Shown in pieces: positions 1 to 9,650 of a stretch of DNA of 64,000 nt (the first letter of the stretch is position 1; each line of letters begins with the position of its first letter). Under the pieces are notes generated by a model. That model saw nothing but the letters and a program-made list of their open reading frames with translations, was not told the DNA's origin and made no database searches. Source of the DNA: an uncultured Pelagibacteraceae bacterium (GTDB lineage Bacteria; Pseudomonadota; Alphaproteobacteria; Pelagibacterales; Pelagibacteraceae). The position numbers and the translations under genes were made by a program. The stretch spans positions 1-64,000 of the forward strand of contig CACICF010000001.1 of the NCBI GenBank assembly GCA_902584995.1. The letters are read 5' to 3'.

Positions 1-396
1 CCTCTTAGACCAAATGATTTTTTTATTAAAAAAGTTTGTCTTGGTGCTAAGTCTAAAAAAAAAATAACAGTTGGAAATATTAAAAATATTAGAGATTACT
101 CATGGATAACGGAAATTGTAAAAGCGGTAATATTTACATCATCTTTAAAACCTAATAATTTCATTATATCTGCTGGAACCAAACTATCAGGAGAGGATGT
201 TTTGAAATTTGCCTATAAATTTAATAATTTAAATTACAAAGAATATTTTAAAACTAGTAAAAAATTTATTAGAAAAGATGAAAATAATATTTTGATTGGA
301 TCTAAAATGAATACAAAGTATCTAGAAAGAAAATTTAATTTTAAATTTAAAGTTGTTCGAAAAGAATTAATAAGAAAAATTTATAACAGTTTATGA
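1..396 (+). CDS. NAD-dependent sugar-nucleotide dehydratase/epimerase, GDP-mannose 4,6-dehydratase-like (3' end only)
   Basis: Frame 1 is open from base 1 (PLRPNDFFIKKVCLGAKSKKKITVGNIKNIRDYSWITEIVKAV...) and resembles the C-terminal part of GMD-type SDR proteins. It is truncated by the window edge, and its stop overlaps the next ATG. Confidence 0.7.
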   Translation, partial: PLRPNDFFIKKVCLGAKSKKKITVGNIKNIRDYSWITEIVKAVIFTSSLKPNNFIISAGTKLSGEDVLKFAYKFNNLNYKEYFKTSKKFIRKDENNILIGSKMNTKYLERKFNFKFKVVRKELIRKIYNSL

Positions 397-1331
397 GAAT
401 AGGCATATATTTAAGTTATGTAGGTTTAGGAGCAAACTTGCTTCATCTTTCATATTGCCATCAAATTGCGAAAAAATACGGGCCTGTATCGATTATTACG
501 TTGTGTAAAAATCTTGAGGAAACTTTGGAAGATGATCCACTGATTGAGAATGTTTATTATATAGATAAGTTTCAAAAAAGACTGACGGATATTTATAAAT
601 TAAGCAATATCATTAAAAAATTAAATTTTAATAAGCTTTTGGTATTTTATCCAAGTATGAGAATTTACCTTTCAGCAAAATTAGCAGGAATTAAAGAGGT
701 TTATATTTATAATATTTTAAAAAAAAAGAACCTACATATCGTATATGCAGCAAAAAAACTTACTGAAGATTTTTTAGGAATTAATAATTGTCCCACAGAA
801 ACAAATTTTTATATCGATGAAAAAAAGACTGCTGAAATAAAAAACTTAAATAAAAATAAATTCAAAATTGTGATTGGCGCTGGATCATCTGGACCATCAA
901 CTAGATGGGGATCTAGAAATTTTTATACTTTAATAAATAAATTAAATGAAGAGGGTAATTATTTTTTTTATATACTATGTGGTCCAAATGAAAAAGAAAT
1001 TGAGAGAGAAATCATTTCGAATTTAAAAAGCAAAAACTTTTTAACTTTGAGTGATAAAAAAATAAAAGAATTATTACCTTACTTATGTACAGCTGACATG
1101 TATGTTGGAAATGACTCTTTTGGATCTCACATTACTTCACAATCGGGTATAAAAAGTATTGTTATACTTTTGGATACTCCAAAAGCCTATACCGATTATA
1201 GTCATAATTATTATAGAGTTATACCAAAGGGTTTTAAGATTGATGAAATAACACATGATACTAATGCAAATCCGAGTCTGGTTACAGTTGATGAAATAAA
1301 AAATAAAATTGATGACATTAAATCTAACTAA
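393..1331 (+). CDS. Glycosyltransferase family 9 (heptosyltransferase-like)
   Basis: 312 aa; GAGSSGPSTRWG...FYTLI and VGNDSFGSHITSQSG motifs are typical of GT9/ADP-heptose transferase-like proteins. Confidence 0.7.
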   Translation: MRIGIYLSYVGLGANLLHLSYCHQIAKKYGPVSIITLCKNLEETLEDDPLIENVYYIDKFQKRLTDIYKLSNIIKKLNFNKLLVFYPSMRIYLSAKLAGIKEVYIYNILKKKNLHIVYAAKKLTEDFLGINNCPTETNFYIDEKKTAEIKNLNKNKFKIVIGAGSSGPSTRWGSRNFYTLINKLNEEGNYFFYILCGPNEKEIEREIISNLKSKNFLTLSDKKIKELLPYLCTADMYVGNDSFGSHITSQSGIKSIVILLDTPKAYTDYSHNYYRVIPKGFKIDEITHDTNANPSLVTVDEIKNKIDDIKSN

Positions 1332-1833
1332 TTTCTTTTAATATTTTATCTTTTGACTCATTAACAATTGCTGCCAGTCTGTTTAACTCTGGGTTAATAT
1401 CTGGATGAATTTTTTTCATAATTTTTTTATAAGAATTTATTATTTGCTCTTTAGTATATTTTTTATTTGGATCTAAATTTAAGATCTTATATGCCTCATC
1501 TCTTGAGACTGACTGTGAATTTGAATTGCTTTGAAATCCATTAAAATTGAATCGCCCAGAATTTCTTAAAACTCTAAAAAGGCCCCACAATCTCAAAAGT
1601 TGAAACAGAGAAATCCCAGCTTTTGTTTTTATTAAAGGTAAAATTGCTAGAACAAATGGAAGTGAAAATATATATCGTCCTGCATAGGCCATAATGACAG
1701 CTAATACTATTGCTGAAAAAATTATTAATATTCTAATAAATCTTGAAATTTTTTTTGCTGAAATCCTGGCAAACCAAGTCAGAAGAACATATACAACGAC
1801 AAAAATAATAAGTGTTATAAAAAAAATATTCAT
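1324..1833 (-). CDS. Membrane-anchored DnaJ-domain protein (C-terminal J domain)
   Basis: N-terminal TM segments, then C-terminal DEAYKILNLDPNKKYTKEQIINSYKKIMKKIHPDINP with an HPD motif. Confidence 0.75.
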   Translation of the reverse strand: MNIFFITLIIFVVVYVLLTWFARISAKKISRFIRILIIFSAIVLAVIMAYAGRYIFSLPFVLAILPLIKTKAGISLFQLLRLWGLFRVLRNSGRFNFNGFQSNSNSQSVSRDEAYKILNLDPNKKYTKEQIINSYKKIMKKIHPDINPELNRLAAIVNESKDKILKEIS

Positions 1834-1851
1834 ATATTAATAAAATTTATA

Positions 1852-3927
1852 ATGAAATTACCACAGCTTGAAAAAAAACCAGAAATAAAATCTTGTCACA
1901 ACACCACATGGACCGATGATTATAGTTGGATACATCAATCTGATATACTAGAAGTCTTGAAAGATAGTTCAAAACTTTTACCTGAAGTTAGAAAATATTT
2001 AGAAGATGAAAATAAGTATTTTTCTTATCAAATGAAAGATACTAAAAATATTCAAAAAAAACTTTTTGATGAAATAAAAGCAAGAATCAAATTAGATGAT
2101 GAGTCATTGCCTTACAAAGATAAAAAATATGAATATTGGACCAAGACTACAACTGAAGGAAATTATTCAATTAAATTGAGGAAAAAAATTGGTGAGGATA
2201 AAGTTGAAGAAATATGGAATGGAGATAAAGAGAAAGAAAAATTAAAAACAGAGTACTTTGGTTTAGGAGATCTAGAGGTTAGCTTTAACGATAAATATCT
2301 TGGATACTCTTTAGATTTAAAAGGTTCTGAGTACTACACAATTTATATAAGAGAAATTAAATCAGGAAAATTAATAACCGATAAAATTGAAGAAACAAGT
2401 GGAAGTATAGAATTTAGTTTGGATGATAAATATATTTTTTATTCTAAATTAGATCAACATCATAGGCCAAGAACTATTTATAGACATAAAATTGGATCAT
2501 CAGTAAAAGAGGATTTATTAATTTTTGAGGAAAAAAGTGAAGCATTTACTGTAGGTATTGGATTAAGTTCAGATGAAAAATATTTTATGATTACTAGTTC
2601 TGATCATAATACTTCTGAACAGTATTTTTTTAAAGTCGATGAAATTACTCCAAACCCTAAACTAATTCAAGAAAGACAAAAAGGCATTATTTACTCTATA
2701 AATTCATGGAATAACTTTTTTTACAAACATACAAATGAGGATGCTGAAGATTTTAAAATTGATAGATGTGATGATTTAATAAAACAAAAATGGGAACCAT
2801 TTATTAAAGCTAAAAATGAAGTTTTAATTGGAGGTTTGGTATTTTTAAACAATTGGATAATAAGATCAGAAATGTCAAACGCGCTTGGTAAAATTTTTTT
2901 AAGAGATCCAAAAACTAGCCAAGAAGAGGAAATCATTTTTAGCGATGAAGAAGTAATTGTACCAAGCATATCTTTGACTCAAAAAGATAAAAATACAGAC
3001 CAAGTATATCTTTCATACTCCTCTCCTAAAACACCAGGGAGAACTTTTTTATATAATTTGAAATCAAAATATAAAACACTAGTTAAAGAACAAGAAATTC
3101 CATCAGGACACAATCCAGATAACTATATTGTAGAACGTATAGAATGCCCATCACATGATGGGAGGATGGTTCCATTAACCATTACCAGACATAAAGATAC
3201 TGTTTTGGATGGATCATCGAATCTTTTACTTTACGGTTATGGATCATACGGAAATTCAATGTCTCCGGGATTTTCTTCTACTCGTTTAAGTTTAATAAAT
3301 AGAAATATAATTTGGGTAACAGCACATATTAGAGGAGGAATGGAGAGAGGGATGAAATGGTGGAAAGAAGGAAAACTTTTAAATAAAAAAAATACTTTTG
3401 AAGATTATATTGCTGCTGGAAAATACTTAGTTGAAAAACAATATACTTCACAAGGCAAAATAATAGGTATGGGTGGTTCTGCAGGTGGACTACTAATGGG
3501 GGCTGTTGTAAACCAAATTCCAGAACTATTTTTAGGAGTAATTATGGCTGTTCCATTTGTAGACTCATTAACAACTAATCTTGACCACTCACTTCCTTTG
3601 ACTGTTGGGGAATTTGATGAATTTGGAAATGCAAAAGAAAACAAAGAGCATTTTGATTATATTTATTCATACGCTCCATACAACAATATCAAAAAAATGG
3701 ATTATCCAAATATTTTAATTACAACAAGTCTTAGCGATAACAGAGTTCTTTTTGATGAACCGGCAAAATTTACTGCAAAATTAAGAGATCATAAAACAGA
3801 TAACAATTTACTACTCTTAAAAACTGAAATGAACGCAGGTCATGGAGGGAAATCAGGAAGAGATGGTGCTATAGAGGAAATAGCGATTGATTATGCTTTT
3901 GCATTAAAAATAGCTAAAAAAAATTAA
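1852..3927 (+). CDS. ptrB: S9 family peptidase, oligopeptidase B
   Basis: 691 aa; GGSAGGLLMG nucleophile motif, N-terminal beta-propeller-like region and C-terminal NAGHGGKSGR. Confidence 0.85.
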   Translation: MKLPQLEKKPEIKSCHNTTWTDDYSWIHQSDILEVLKDSSKLLPEVRKYLEDENKYFSYQMKDTKNIQKKLFDEIKARIKLDDESLPYKDKKYEYWTKTTTEGNYSIKLRKKIGEDKVEEIWNGDKEKEKLKTEYFGLGDLEVSFNDKYLGYSLDLKGSEYYTIYIREIKSGKLITDKIEETSGSIEFSLDDKYIFYSKLDQHHRPRTIYRHKIGSSVKEDLLIFEEKSEAFTVGIGLSSDEKYFMITSSDHNTSEQYFFKVDEITPNPKLIQERQKGIIYSINSWNNFFYKHTNEDAEDFKIDRCDDLIKQKWEPFIKAKNEVLIGGLVFLNNWIIRSEMSNALGKIFLRDPKTSQEEEIIFSDEEVIVPSISLTQKDKNTDQVYLSYSSPKTPGRTFLYNLKSKYKTLVKEQEIPSGHNPDNYIVERIECPSHDGRMVPLTITRHKDTVLDGSSNLLLYGYGSYGNSMSPGFSSTRLSLINRNIIWVTAHIRGGMERGMKWWKEGKLLNKKNTFEDYIAAGKYLVEKQYTSQGKIIGMGGSAGGLLMGAVVNQIPELFLGVIMAVPFVDSLTTNLDHSLPLTVGEFDEFGNAKENKEHFDYIYSYAPYNNIKKMDYPNILITTSLSDNRVLFDEPAKFTAKLRDHKTDNNLLLLKTEMNAGHGGKSGRDGAIEEIAIDYAFALKIAKKN

Positions 3928-3935
3928 ATTTTTAA

Positions 3936-3965
3936 CATTGAATTCTAAGAACTAGTCACCATATA
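3936..3965 (+). promoter_or_regulatory. Candidate sigma32 (RpoH)-like heat-shock promoter for hsp20
   Basis: cATTGaa ... caCCATATa about 17 nt apart, directly upstream of the Hsp20 gene; resembles alphaproteobacterial RpoH promoters (CTTG - CYTAT). Confidence 0.4.
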
Positions 3966-4027
3966 AATATAGTAAGTCGCCTAATGGGGCTTACGTAAAT
4001 TAACTTGCTTAAACAAAAGGAGTAAAT

Positions 4028-4474
4028 ATGACAAGTAAGGACTTATCTATCTTTAACTCACTGAGACCGTTTTCAATTGGATTCGATGATATGTTTGACC
4101 AATTTGAAAATATGCTTGGTAATGGTGGAATGACAATGCAATCTAATTATCCACCATATAACATCAGAAAAACTGGCAAAGATAACTATTCTATTGAAGT
4201 TGCATTAGCTGGTTTTAATAAAAATGATGTTGAAGTAGAGTTCGAAGACAATTTATTAACTGTAAGAACTAAACAGTTTAATAAGTCAGAGGACAAAAAT
4301 GAAGATGGTGAAATAATTCATAAAGGAATTTCACAAAGGCAATTTGCAAGATCCTTTACTATCGCAGATGATGTGAAAGTAAACGGAGCTGAACTTAAGG
4401 ATGGTCTTTTGACAATTGCTTGTGAAAGAATTTTACCTGATCATAAGAAAAAAAGACTTATTGATATCAAGTAA
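4028..4474 (+). CDS. Small heat-shock protein Hsp20 (IbpA family)
   Basis: 148 aa; alpha-crystallin domain (YNIRKTGKDNYSIEVALAGFNKNDVEVEFEDNLLTV). AGGAG ribosome-binding site upstream. Confidence 0.9.
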   Translation: MTSKDLSIFNSLRPFSIGFDDMFDQFENMLGNGGMTMQSNYPPYNIRKTGKDNYSIEVALAGFNKNDVEVEFEDNLLTVRTKQFNKSEDKNEDGEIIHKGISQRQFARSFTIADDVKVNGAELKDGLLTIACERILPDHKKKRLIDIK

Positions 4475-4489
4475 TTAATTTTAACCTTG

Positions 4490-4511
4490 CTTGTGGGGGT
4501 CGCCCCACAAG
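4490..4511. terminator. GC-rich hairpin between convergent genes, probable (bi)directional terminator
   Basis: CTTGTGGGG-(GTCG)-CCCCACAAG is a perfect 9-bp inverted repeat; the adjacent T-tract is weak. Confidence 0.6.
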
Positions 4512-4512
4512 T

Positions 4513-4815
4513 TTAAAAACATCCGCTTGAACTAAAAGCTATAATAGTACCACTGGCATTTACCTCAAATCTTCTCTCGCAAGGCATCCCATACTTTTTA
4601 GTTTTATAAATTAAAACTTCATTACCTGTACTATTTATAATATCCTCGGTAGGAGCACCCAGTTCCAACTTCATTTTGTTGACATCTTCACCAACAAATA
4701 ATCCAAATTTTTTATTCTCTTTTTCTGCAACTTCGTCAGTTTTATTTTTAATAGTCTGGCAAGCAGTTGTTAAAAAAACAATTGATATTAATGTTATTAT
4801 AAATTTTAATTTCAT
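4513..4815 (-). CDS. Small lipoprotein of unknown function
   Basis: Signal peptide with lipobox (LTTAC); 100 aa; no family confidently recognised. Confidence 0.6.
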   Translation of the reverse strand: MKLKFIITLISIVFLTTACQTIKNKTDEVAEKENKKFGLFVGEDVNKMKLELGAPTEDIINSTGNEVLIYKTKKYGMPCERRFEVNASGTIIAFSSSGCF

Positions 4816-4954
4816 TATCTAAACATATTACTAAAATGTGTCCAAAGATTAACTTAAAAGTTGAATAATTAATAAGTTTTCTCTCAAAAATCGATTTATT
4901 TATTGTATTTATAGAGCTTAATTCTTTATTTTTACAATTAAGATCAAGATTCTA

Positions 4955-5281
4955 ATGAATACAAAACTTACAATATCAAACATTTCAAAAATATATCCAG
5001 GATGTGTAGCAAACGATAACGTTTCATTAGAGTTTGGGAGTGGAAAAATATACGCTTTATTGGGAGAAAATGGTGCTGGCAAGTCTACACTTGTCAAAAT
5101 TTTATCTGGAGTAGTAAAACCAGATGAAGGAAAAGTTTTTTTGAATAATGAAAATATCAAACTTAATTCTCCTCTAGATGCTAAGAAAAATAATATTGGA
5201 ATGGTTTTTCAGCATTTTAATTTATTTGAAACTTTATCTGTTTTTGAAAACTTGAGTATCGATAGTAATGAAAAAAAATGA
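4955..5281 (+). CDS. BMP-type (nucleoside-like) ABC transporter ATP-binding protein, N-terminal part (frame-disrupted)
   Basis: Walker A GENGAGKSTLVKIL and Q-loop GMVFQHFNLF; terminates at TGA just after an A8 tract. The remainder of the first NBD is in ORF 5268-6455. Confidence 0.8.
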   Translation: MNTKLTISNISKIYPGCVANDNVSLEFGSGKIYALLGENGAGKSTLVKILSGVVKPDEGKVFLNNENIKLNSPLDAKKNNIGMVFQHFNLFETLSVFENLSIDSNEKK

Positions 5282-6455
5282 GGAACTTAGATTCTTGGTG
5301 AATGAAATCTTAAAAAAATATAATTTTAAAATTGATTTAGATATTCCAGTTCTAAACTTATCAGCAGGTCAAAAACAAAAAGTTGAAATAATAAGATGTT
5401 TAATTAGAAATCCTAAAGTATTAATAATGGATGAACCTACATCAGTTTTAACTGAACAGGAAACAGAAGATCTTTTTATTTCATTAAAAAAATTCTCAGA
5501 AGAAGGAATTTTAATAATTTATATAACACATAAACTAAAAGAGGTACTTTCACTCTGTGATGAAGTAGCAGTGATGAGGAAAGGCAGAGTTGTATCTGTA
5601 AACAGTACAAAAGAAGAAAAAATTGAGAGTTTGGCTAATAAAATGGTTGGAGAAAATCTAAGTACTATAAGAAAAAAAATTAAAAATTTAAAAAATAGTG
5701 AAGAAATTTTAAAAATCTCAAACTTAAATTTTAGAAGTGACGATCCTTATGAAACAAATTTAATAAATTTAAATTTTTCTTTAAAAAAGGGAGAATGCTT
5801 AGGAATAGCGGGAATTTCAGGAAATGGTCAAAGTGAATTATTTCAAATTTTGAGTGGAGAAATAATTACAGAGTATACATCTATAAAATTTAGAAACAAA
5901 GAAATTAGCAAGCTCAATCCGAGAGAAAGAAGAGAATATCTTATGGCTTTTTCACCAGAGGACCGTATTTCACAAGCGGCAGTTCCAGAATTAAAGATAT
6001 ACGAAAATGTTGCTTTAAATAATTTTAAATCTTCTAACTTTTTTGAGAGGGGATTAGTAAACGAAAAAAAAATAAAAGAACACTCAAAAAAAATACTATC
6101 TAATTTTTCTGTAAATACAGATAATGTTAATATGAAAAGTCAATTTTTGTCAGGAGGAAATCTTCAAAAGTTAATTATAGGAAGAGAATTGATTACTTCT
6201 CCAGAACTCTTGGTTTGCTTCAATCCAACTTGGGGGCTTGATGTCGGTGCTATCAATTATATTCATGAAACTCTTATAAATATCAATGAACAGGGTAAAT
6301 CCTCAATATTAATTTCTACAGATAACGACGAACTTTTAAGATTAAGCGATAGGATATGTGTAATTTATAAAGGCAAATTATCTAAAATCATGGATATAAA
6401 TGAAGTTACTCCAGAAAAATTAGGAATTTTGATGGGAGGAGGTTCAATTGATTAA
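5268..6455 (+). CDS. BMP-type (nucleoside-like) ABC transporter ATP-binding protein, C-terminal part (frame-disrupted)
   Basis: Begins with the rest of NBD1 (signature LSAGQKQKVEII, Walker B VLIMDEPTSVL) and carries NBD2 (GISGNGQSELFQILSGE; LSGGNLQKLIIGREL). YufO/RbsA-like double-NBD architecture. Confidence 0.8.
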   Translation: MKKNEELRFLVNEILKKYNFKIDLDIPVLNLSAGQKQKVEIIRCLIRNPKVLIMDEPTSVLTEQETEDLFISLKKFSEEGILIIYITHKLKEVLSLCDEVAVMRKGRVVSVNSTKEEKIESLANKMVGENLSTIRKKIKNLKNSEEILKISNLNFRSDDPYETNLINLNFSLKKGECLGIAGISGNGQSELFQILSGEIITEYTSIKFRNKEISKLNPRERREYLMAFSPEDRISQAAVPELKIYENVALNNFKSSNFFERGLVNEKKIKEHSKKILSNFSVNTDNVNMKSQFLSGGNLQKLIIGRELITSPELLVCFNPTWGLDVGAINYIHETLININEQGKSSILISTDNDELLRLSDRICVIYKGKLSKIMDINEVTPEKLGILMGGGSID

Positions 6456-7521
6456 AATTGAAAAACGTAATGATGTTTCTCCCTCAATTTACTTTTTAAC
6501 ACCAATTTTAGCTATTTTTCTTACTTTATTTGGTGGAGGAATTATTTTTTATGTGCTGGGTTTCAATCCTATAGAAGCTTTAAAATTTTTTTTTATAACA
6601 CCTATTTCTGACTTATACGGCTTAAGCGAACTTTTGGTAAAAGCAACGCCACTTTGTTTAATAGCAATTGGTTTATCTTTTTGTTTTAAAAGTAATAATT
6701 GGAACATTGGAGCCGAAGGACAACTCATTTTTGGGGGAATTGTTGGTGGTGGTGTTGCTTTATTATTTTACGGTCATGATGGTTTTTATGTTTTACCAAT
6801 AATCATTTTATCTGGTGCAATTGGAGGAATGATATTTGCAATGATCCCCGCAGTTTTGAAAACTTATTTTAATACAAACGAAATATTAGTCAGCTTAATG
6901 CTAGTTTATGTAGCTAAATTATTATTAGATTACTTAGTGGTCGGTCCTTGGAGTAATCCTGAAGGTTTTAACTTTCCTGAAACAAGACAATTTAGTGAAT
7001 CTGCAAGGATGCCTATTTTATTTGATGGTTTAAGAATTCATGCTGGAATTTTTATCACTTTAATAACTGTATTCTTAAGTTGGCTAATTTTATACAAAAC
7101 ATATTTAGGTTTTCAAATAAAAGTTTCAGGTTTAAGTTTAAAGACAGCAAAATATGCAGGCTACAAAGGTAAAACCATGATCATTATAGTTTTTATGATC
7201 AGTGGAGCATGTGCGGGTCTTGCAGGAGTTGGGGAAATAACTGGACCAATCGGTCAGTTACATAGAAATATTTCACCAGACTATGGTTTTACAGCAATAA
7301 TTGTTGCTTTCTTAGGAAGGTTAAATCCAATTGGAATTATATTTGCTTCACTGATTGTAGCTCTAACTTACTTAGGTGCAGAAACGGCACAGATTTTTTT
7401 ACAAGTACCCAAATATACAGGTCAAGTTTTTCAAGGGATGATTTTATTCTTTCTTCTTGGATCTGACTACTTGCTATTTTTTAAAATAAAATTTTTAGGT
7501 CTAAAAAAAAATGAGCTTTGA
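6448..7521 (+). CDS. ABC transporter permease (BMP/nucleoside family)
   Basis: 357 aa multi-TM protein; NIGAEGQLIFGGIVGG motif typical of YufP-like permeases. Confidence 0.85.
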   Translation: MIKIEKRNDVSPSIYFLTPILAIFLTLFGGGIIFYVLGFNPIEALKFFFITPISDLYGLSELLVKATPLCLIAIGLSFCFKSNNWNIGAEGQLIFGGIVGGGVALLFYGHDGFYVLPIIILSGAIGGMIFAMIPAVLKTYFNTNEILVSLMLVYVAKLLLDYLVVGPWSNPEGFNFPETRQFSESARMPILFDGLRIHAGIFITLITVFLSWLILYKTYLGFQIKVSGLSLKTAKYAGYKGKTMIIIVFMISGACAGLAGVGEITGPIGQLHRNISPDYGFTAIIVAFLGRLNPIGIIFASLIVALTYLGAETAQIFLQVPKYTGQVFQGMILFFLLGSDYLLFFKIKFLGLKKNEL

Positions 7522-8443
7522 TTTAAATTTCATAGGTATATTGATTGGTGCAATCATGGCATCATCAGTCCCTTTAATACTTGCTGCATCTGGAGAGTTA
7601 ATAACTGAAAGATCCGGTGTTTTAAATCTTGGTGTCGAAGGAATGATGATTATTGGAGCAATCTCAGGATTTGCATTGATGATTGTAACGGATAACTTAT
7701 TTTTTGCAGTAATAGGATCGATGCTATCAGGTTTAATTATCTCAATCATTTTTGGGATACTAACACAATCGCTACTCACAAATCACGTTGCTACAGGACT
7801 TGCATTAACTATTTTTGGTATTGGGATGTCGGCAATGATAGGAAAGAATTTTGTTGGAATACCAGGAAAAGAATTTCCCTTATTGTTCGTAAATCTTAAG
7901 GAAAATATTCCTTTTTTTGGACCAATTTTATTTGGACATTCTGTTATATTATATTTTGCTTTTTTATTACCTTTCATAACAAATTATTTTCTGAAAAAAA
8001 CAAAAATTGGATTAATAATAAGAGCCGTGGGAGACTCACCGACATCGGCATCTAATCAAGGTATTAATGTAATCTTAGTAAGATATAGTTGTATTCTTTA
8101 TGGTGGAGCTATGTGTGGATTGGCAGGTGCTTACCTTTCGTTAATTTACACTCCGCAATGGATTGAAAATATGACTGGAGGAAGAGGATGGATTGCGCTT
8201 GCATTAGTAGTTTTTGCGACATGGAGCCCTATAAAAGTTTTGATAGGTGCATTAATATTTGGTGGGATTACAATTTTACAATTACATATGCAAGCTATTG
8301 GTTTTAGAATTCCAGTTCAATTATTAAGTGCATTACCATACATCATGACGATAATAGTTTTAGTTATAATTTCTCGTGACAGTAGAAAAATTAAACTAAA
8401 CACTCCAACATCATTGGGACAAATCTTCTATAAGGAAAAGTGA
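7511..8443 (+). CDS. ABC transporter permease (BMP/nucleoside family)
   Basis: 310 aa; ERSGVLNLGVEGMMIIGAISGF typical of YufQ-like permeases. Confidence 0.85.
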   Translation: MSFDLNFIGILIGAIMASSVPLILAASGELITERSGVLNLGVEGMMIIGAISGFALMIVTDNLFFAVIGSMLSGLIISIIFGILTQSLLTNHVATGLALTIFGIGMSAMIGKNFVGIPGKEFPLLFVNLKENIPFFGPILFGHSVILYFAFLLPFITNYFLKKTKIGLIIRAVGDSPTSASNQGINVILVRYSCILYGGAMCGLAGAYLSLIYTPQWIENMTGGRGWIALALVVFATWSPIKVLIGALIFGGITILQLHMQAIGFRIPVQLLSALPYIMTIIVLVIISRDSRKIKLNTPTSLGQIFYKEK

Positions 8444-8530
8444 TGTTAGCTATTCCAAAATAATTATTTTTTTTTATTAGAATCTTGCCTACTTTGTAGT
8501 ATCACAAAACTAAATTTAAAGGGGAATCAA

Positions 8531-9595
8531 ATGTATAAAAACTTTTTAAGATATATAATTTCTGCATTATTTTTACTCGGCTTAAGCGTACAAGCTAATG
8601 CAGATTTTAAAGTTGGTTTTGTTTATGTCGGACCTACTGGGGACCATGGATGGACATACCAACATGATGAAGGAAGAAAAGCAGTAGAAGCTGCTGGAAT
8701 AAAAACTACTTACGTAGAAAGTGTACCTGAAGGTGCAGATGCGGAAAGAGTAATAAGACAATTAGCACAATCAGGACATGACCTAATTTTTACTACAAGC
8801 TTTGGTTATATGGATCCTACAAACAAAGTTGCTAAAGATTTTCCAAACGTAAAATTTGAGCATGCAACTGGATACAAAAGAGAACACCCAAATGTTTCCA
8901 CGTACTCTGCAAGATTTTATGAGGGAAGAACTTTGTTAGGTCACATGGCAGGAAAGATGACAAAAACAAATGTTATTGGATATATTGCTTCATTTCCAAT
9001 TCCTGAAGTTATTAGAGGAATTAATGCTATGACACTAGCTGCCCAAAAAGTAAATCCTGATATTAAAACAAAAATAGTTTGGGTATTTACTTGGTATGAT
9101 CCAGGTAAAGAGTCTGAGGCGGCTCAAGCTTTAATTGATCAAGGAGCGGATATTATAATGCAGCATACTGACAGTACTGCACCTGTTCAAGTAGCGGAAA
9201 AAGCAGGAGTTTGGTCATTTGGTCAAGCAAGTGATATGCAAAGATTTGCACCAAAATCAATTTTAACGTCTATTATCGATGATTGGGCACCTTATTATGT
9301 CGAAAGATCTATAGCAGCAAGAGATGGCACATGGAAACAACAAGATACTTGGCATGGATTAAAAGAGGGAATGGTTGCTATGGCTGCATACAATCCTGCA
9401 ATGGGAAGTGATTTAGTTAAAGAAGTAGAACAACTTCAAAAAGACTTAGCATCAGGAAAAACCCATTCATTTACTGGTCCAATTTATGATCAAAAAGGAA
9501 ACATTCTTGTAGCTGAAGGTTCAGTAGCAGATGACGGCATGTTAGCTGGTATGAATGTTTATGTTAAAGGAGTAGAAGGAGATATTCCTCAGTAA
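8531..9595 (+). CDS. BMP-family ABC transporter substrate-binding protein
   Basis: Signal peptide, then DFKVGFVYVGPTGDHGWTYQHDEGRKAVE; Bmp/Med family pattern. AGGGGAAT ribosome-binding region upstream. Confidence 0.9.
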   Translation: MYKNFLRYIISALFLLGLSVQANADFKVGFVYVGPTGDHGWTYQHDEGRKAVEAAGIKTTYVESVPEGADAERVIRQLAQSGHDLIFTTSFGYMDPTNKVAKDFPNVKFEHATGYKREHPNVSTYSARFYEGRTLLGHMAGKMTKTNVIGYIASFPIPEVIRGINAMTLAAQKVNPDIKTKIVWVFTWYDPGKESEAAQALIDQGADIIMQHTDSTAPVQVAEKAGVWSFGQASDMQRFAPKSILTSIIDDWAPYYVERSIAARDGTWKQQDTWHGLKEGMVAMAAYNPAMGSDLVKEVEQLQKDLASGKTHSFTGPIYDQKGNILVAEGSVADDGMLAGMNVYVKGVEGDIPQ

Positions 9596-9619
9596 TTTCT
9601 TTTTTAAAATTAAAATTTA

Positions 9620-9647
9620 AGGCCAGCTTAGTCTGGCCTTTTTTTAT
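9620..9647 (+). terminator. Rho-independent terminator
   Basis: AGGCCAG-CTTAGT-CTGGCCT followed by a T-tract, immediately after the substrate-binding protein gene. Confidence 0.9.
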
Positions 9648-9650
9648 TTT

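Noticed and set aside
4816-4954. Possible riboswitch upstream of the BMP transporter, based on the purine neighbourhood
   Set aside because: I could not match purine riboswitch core motifs; only a weak CTTAATT/AATTAAG repeat is visible.
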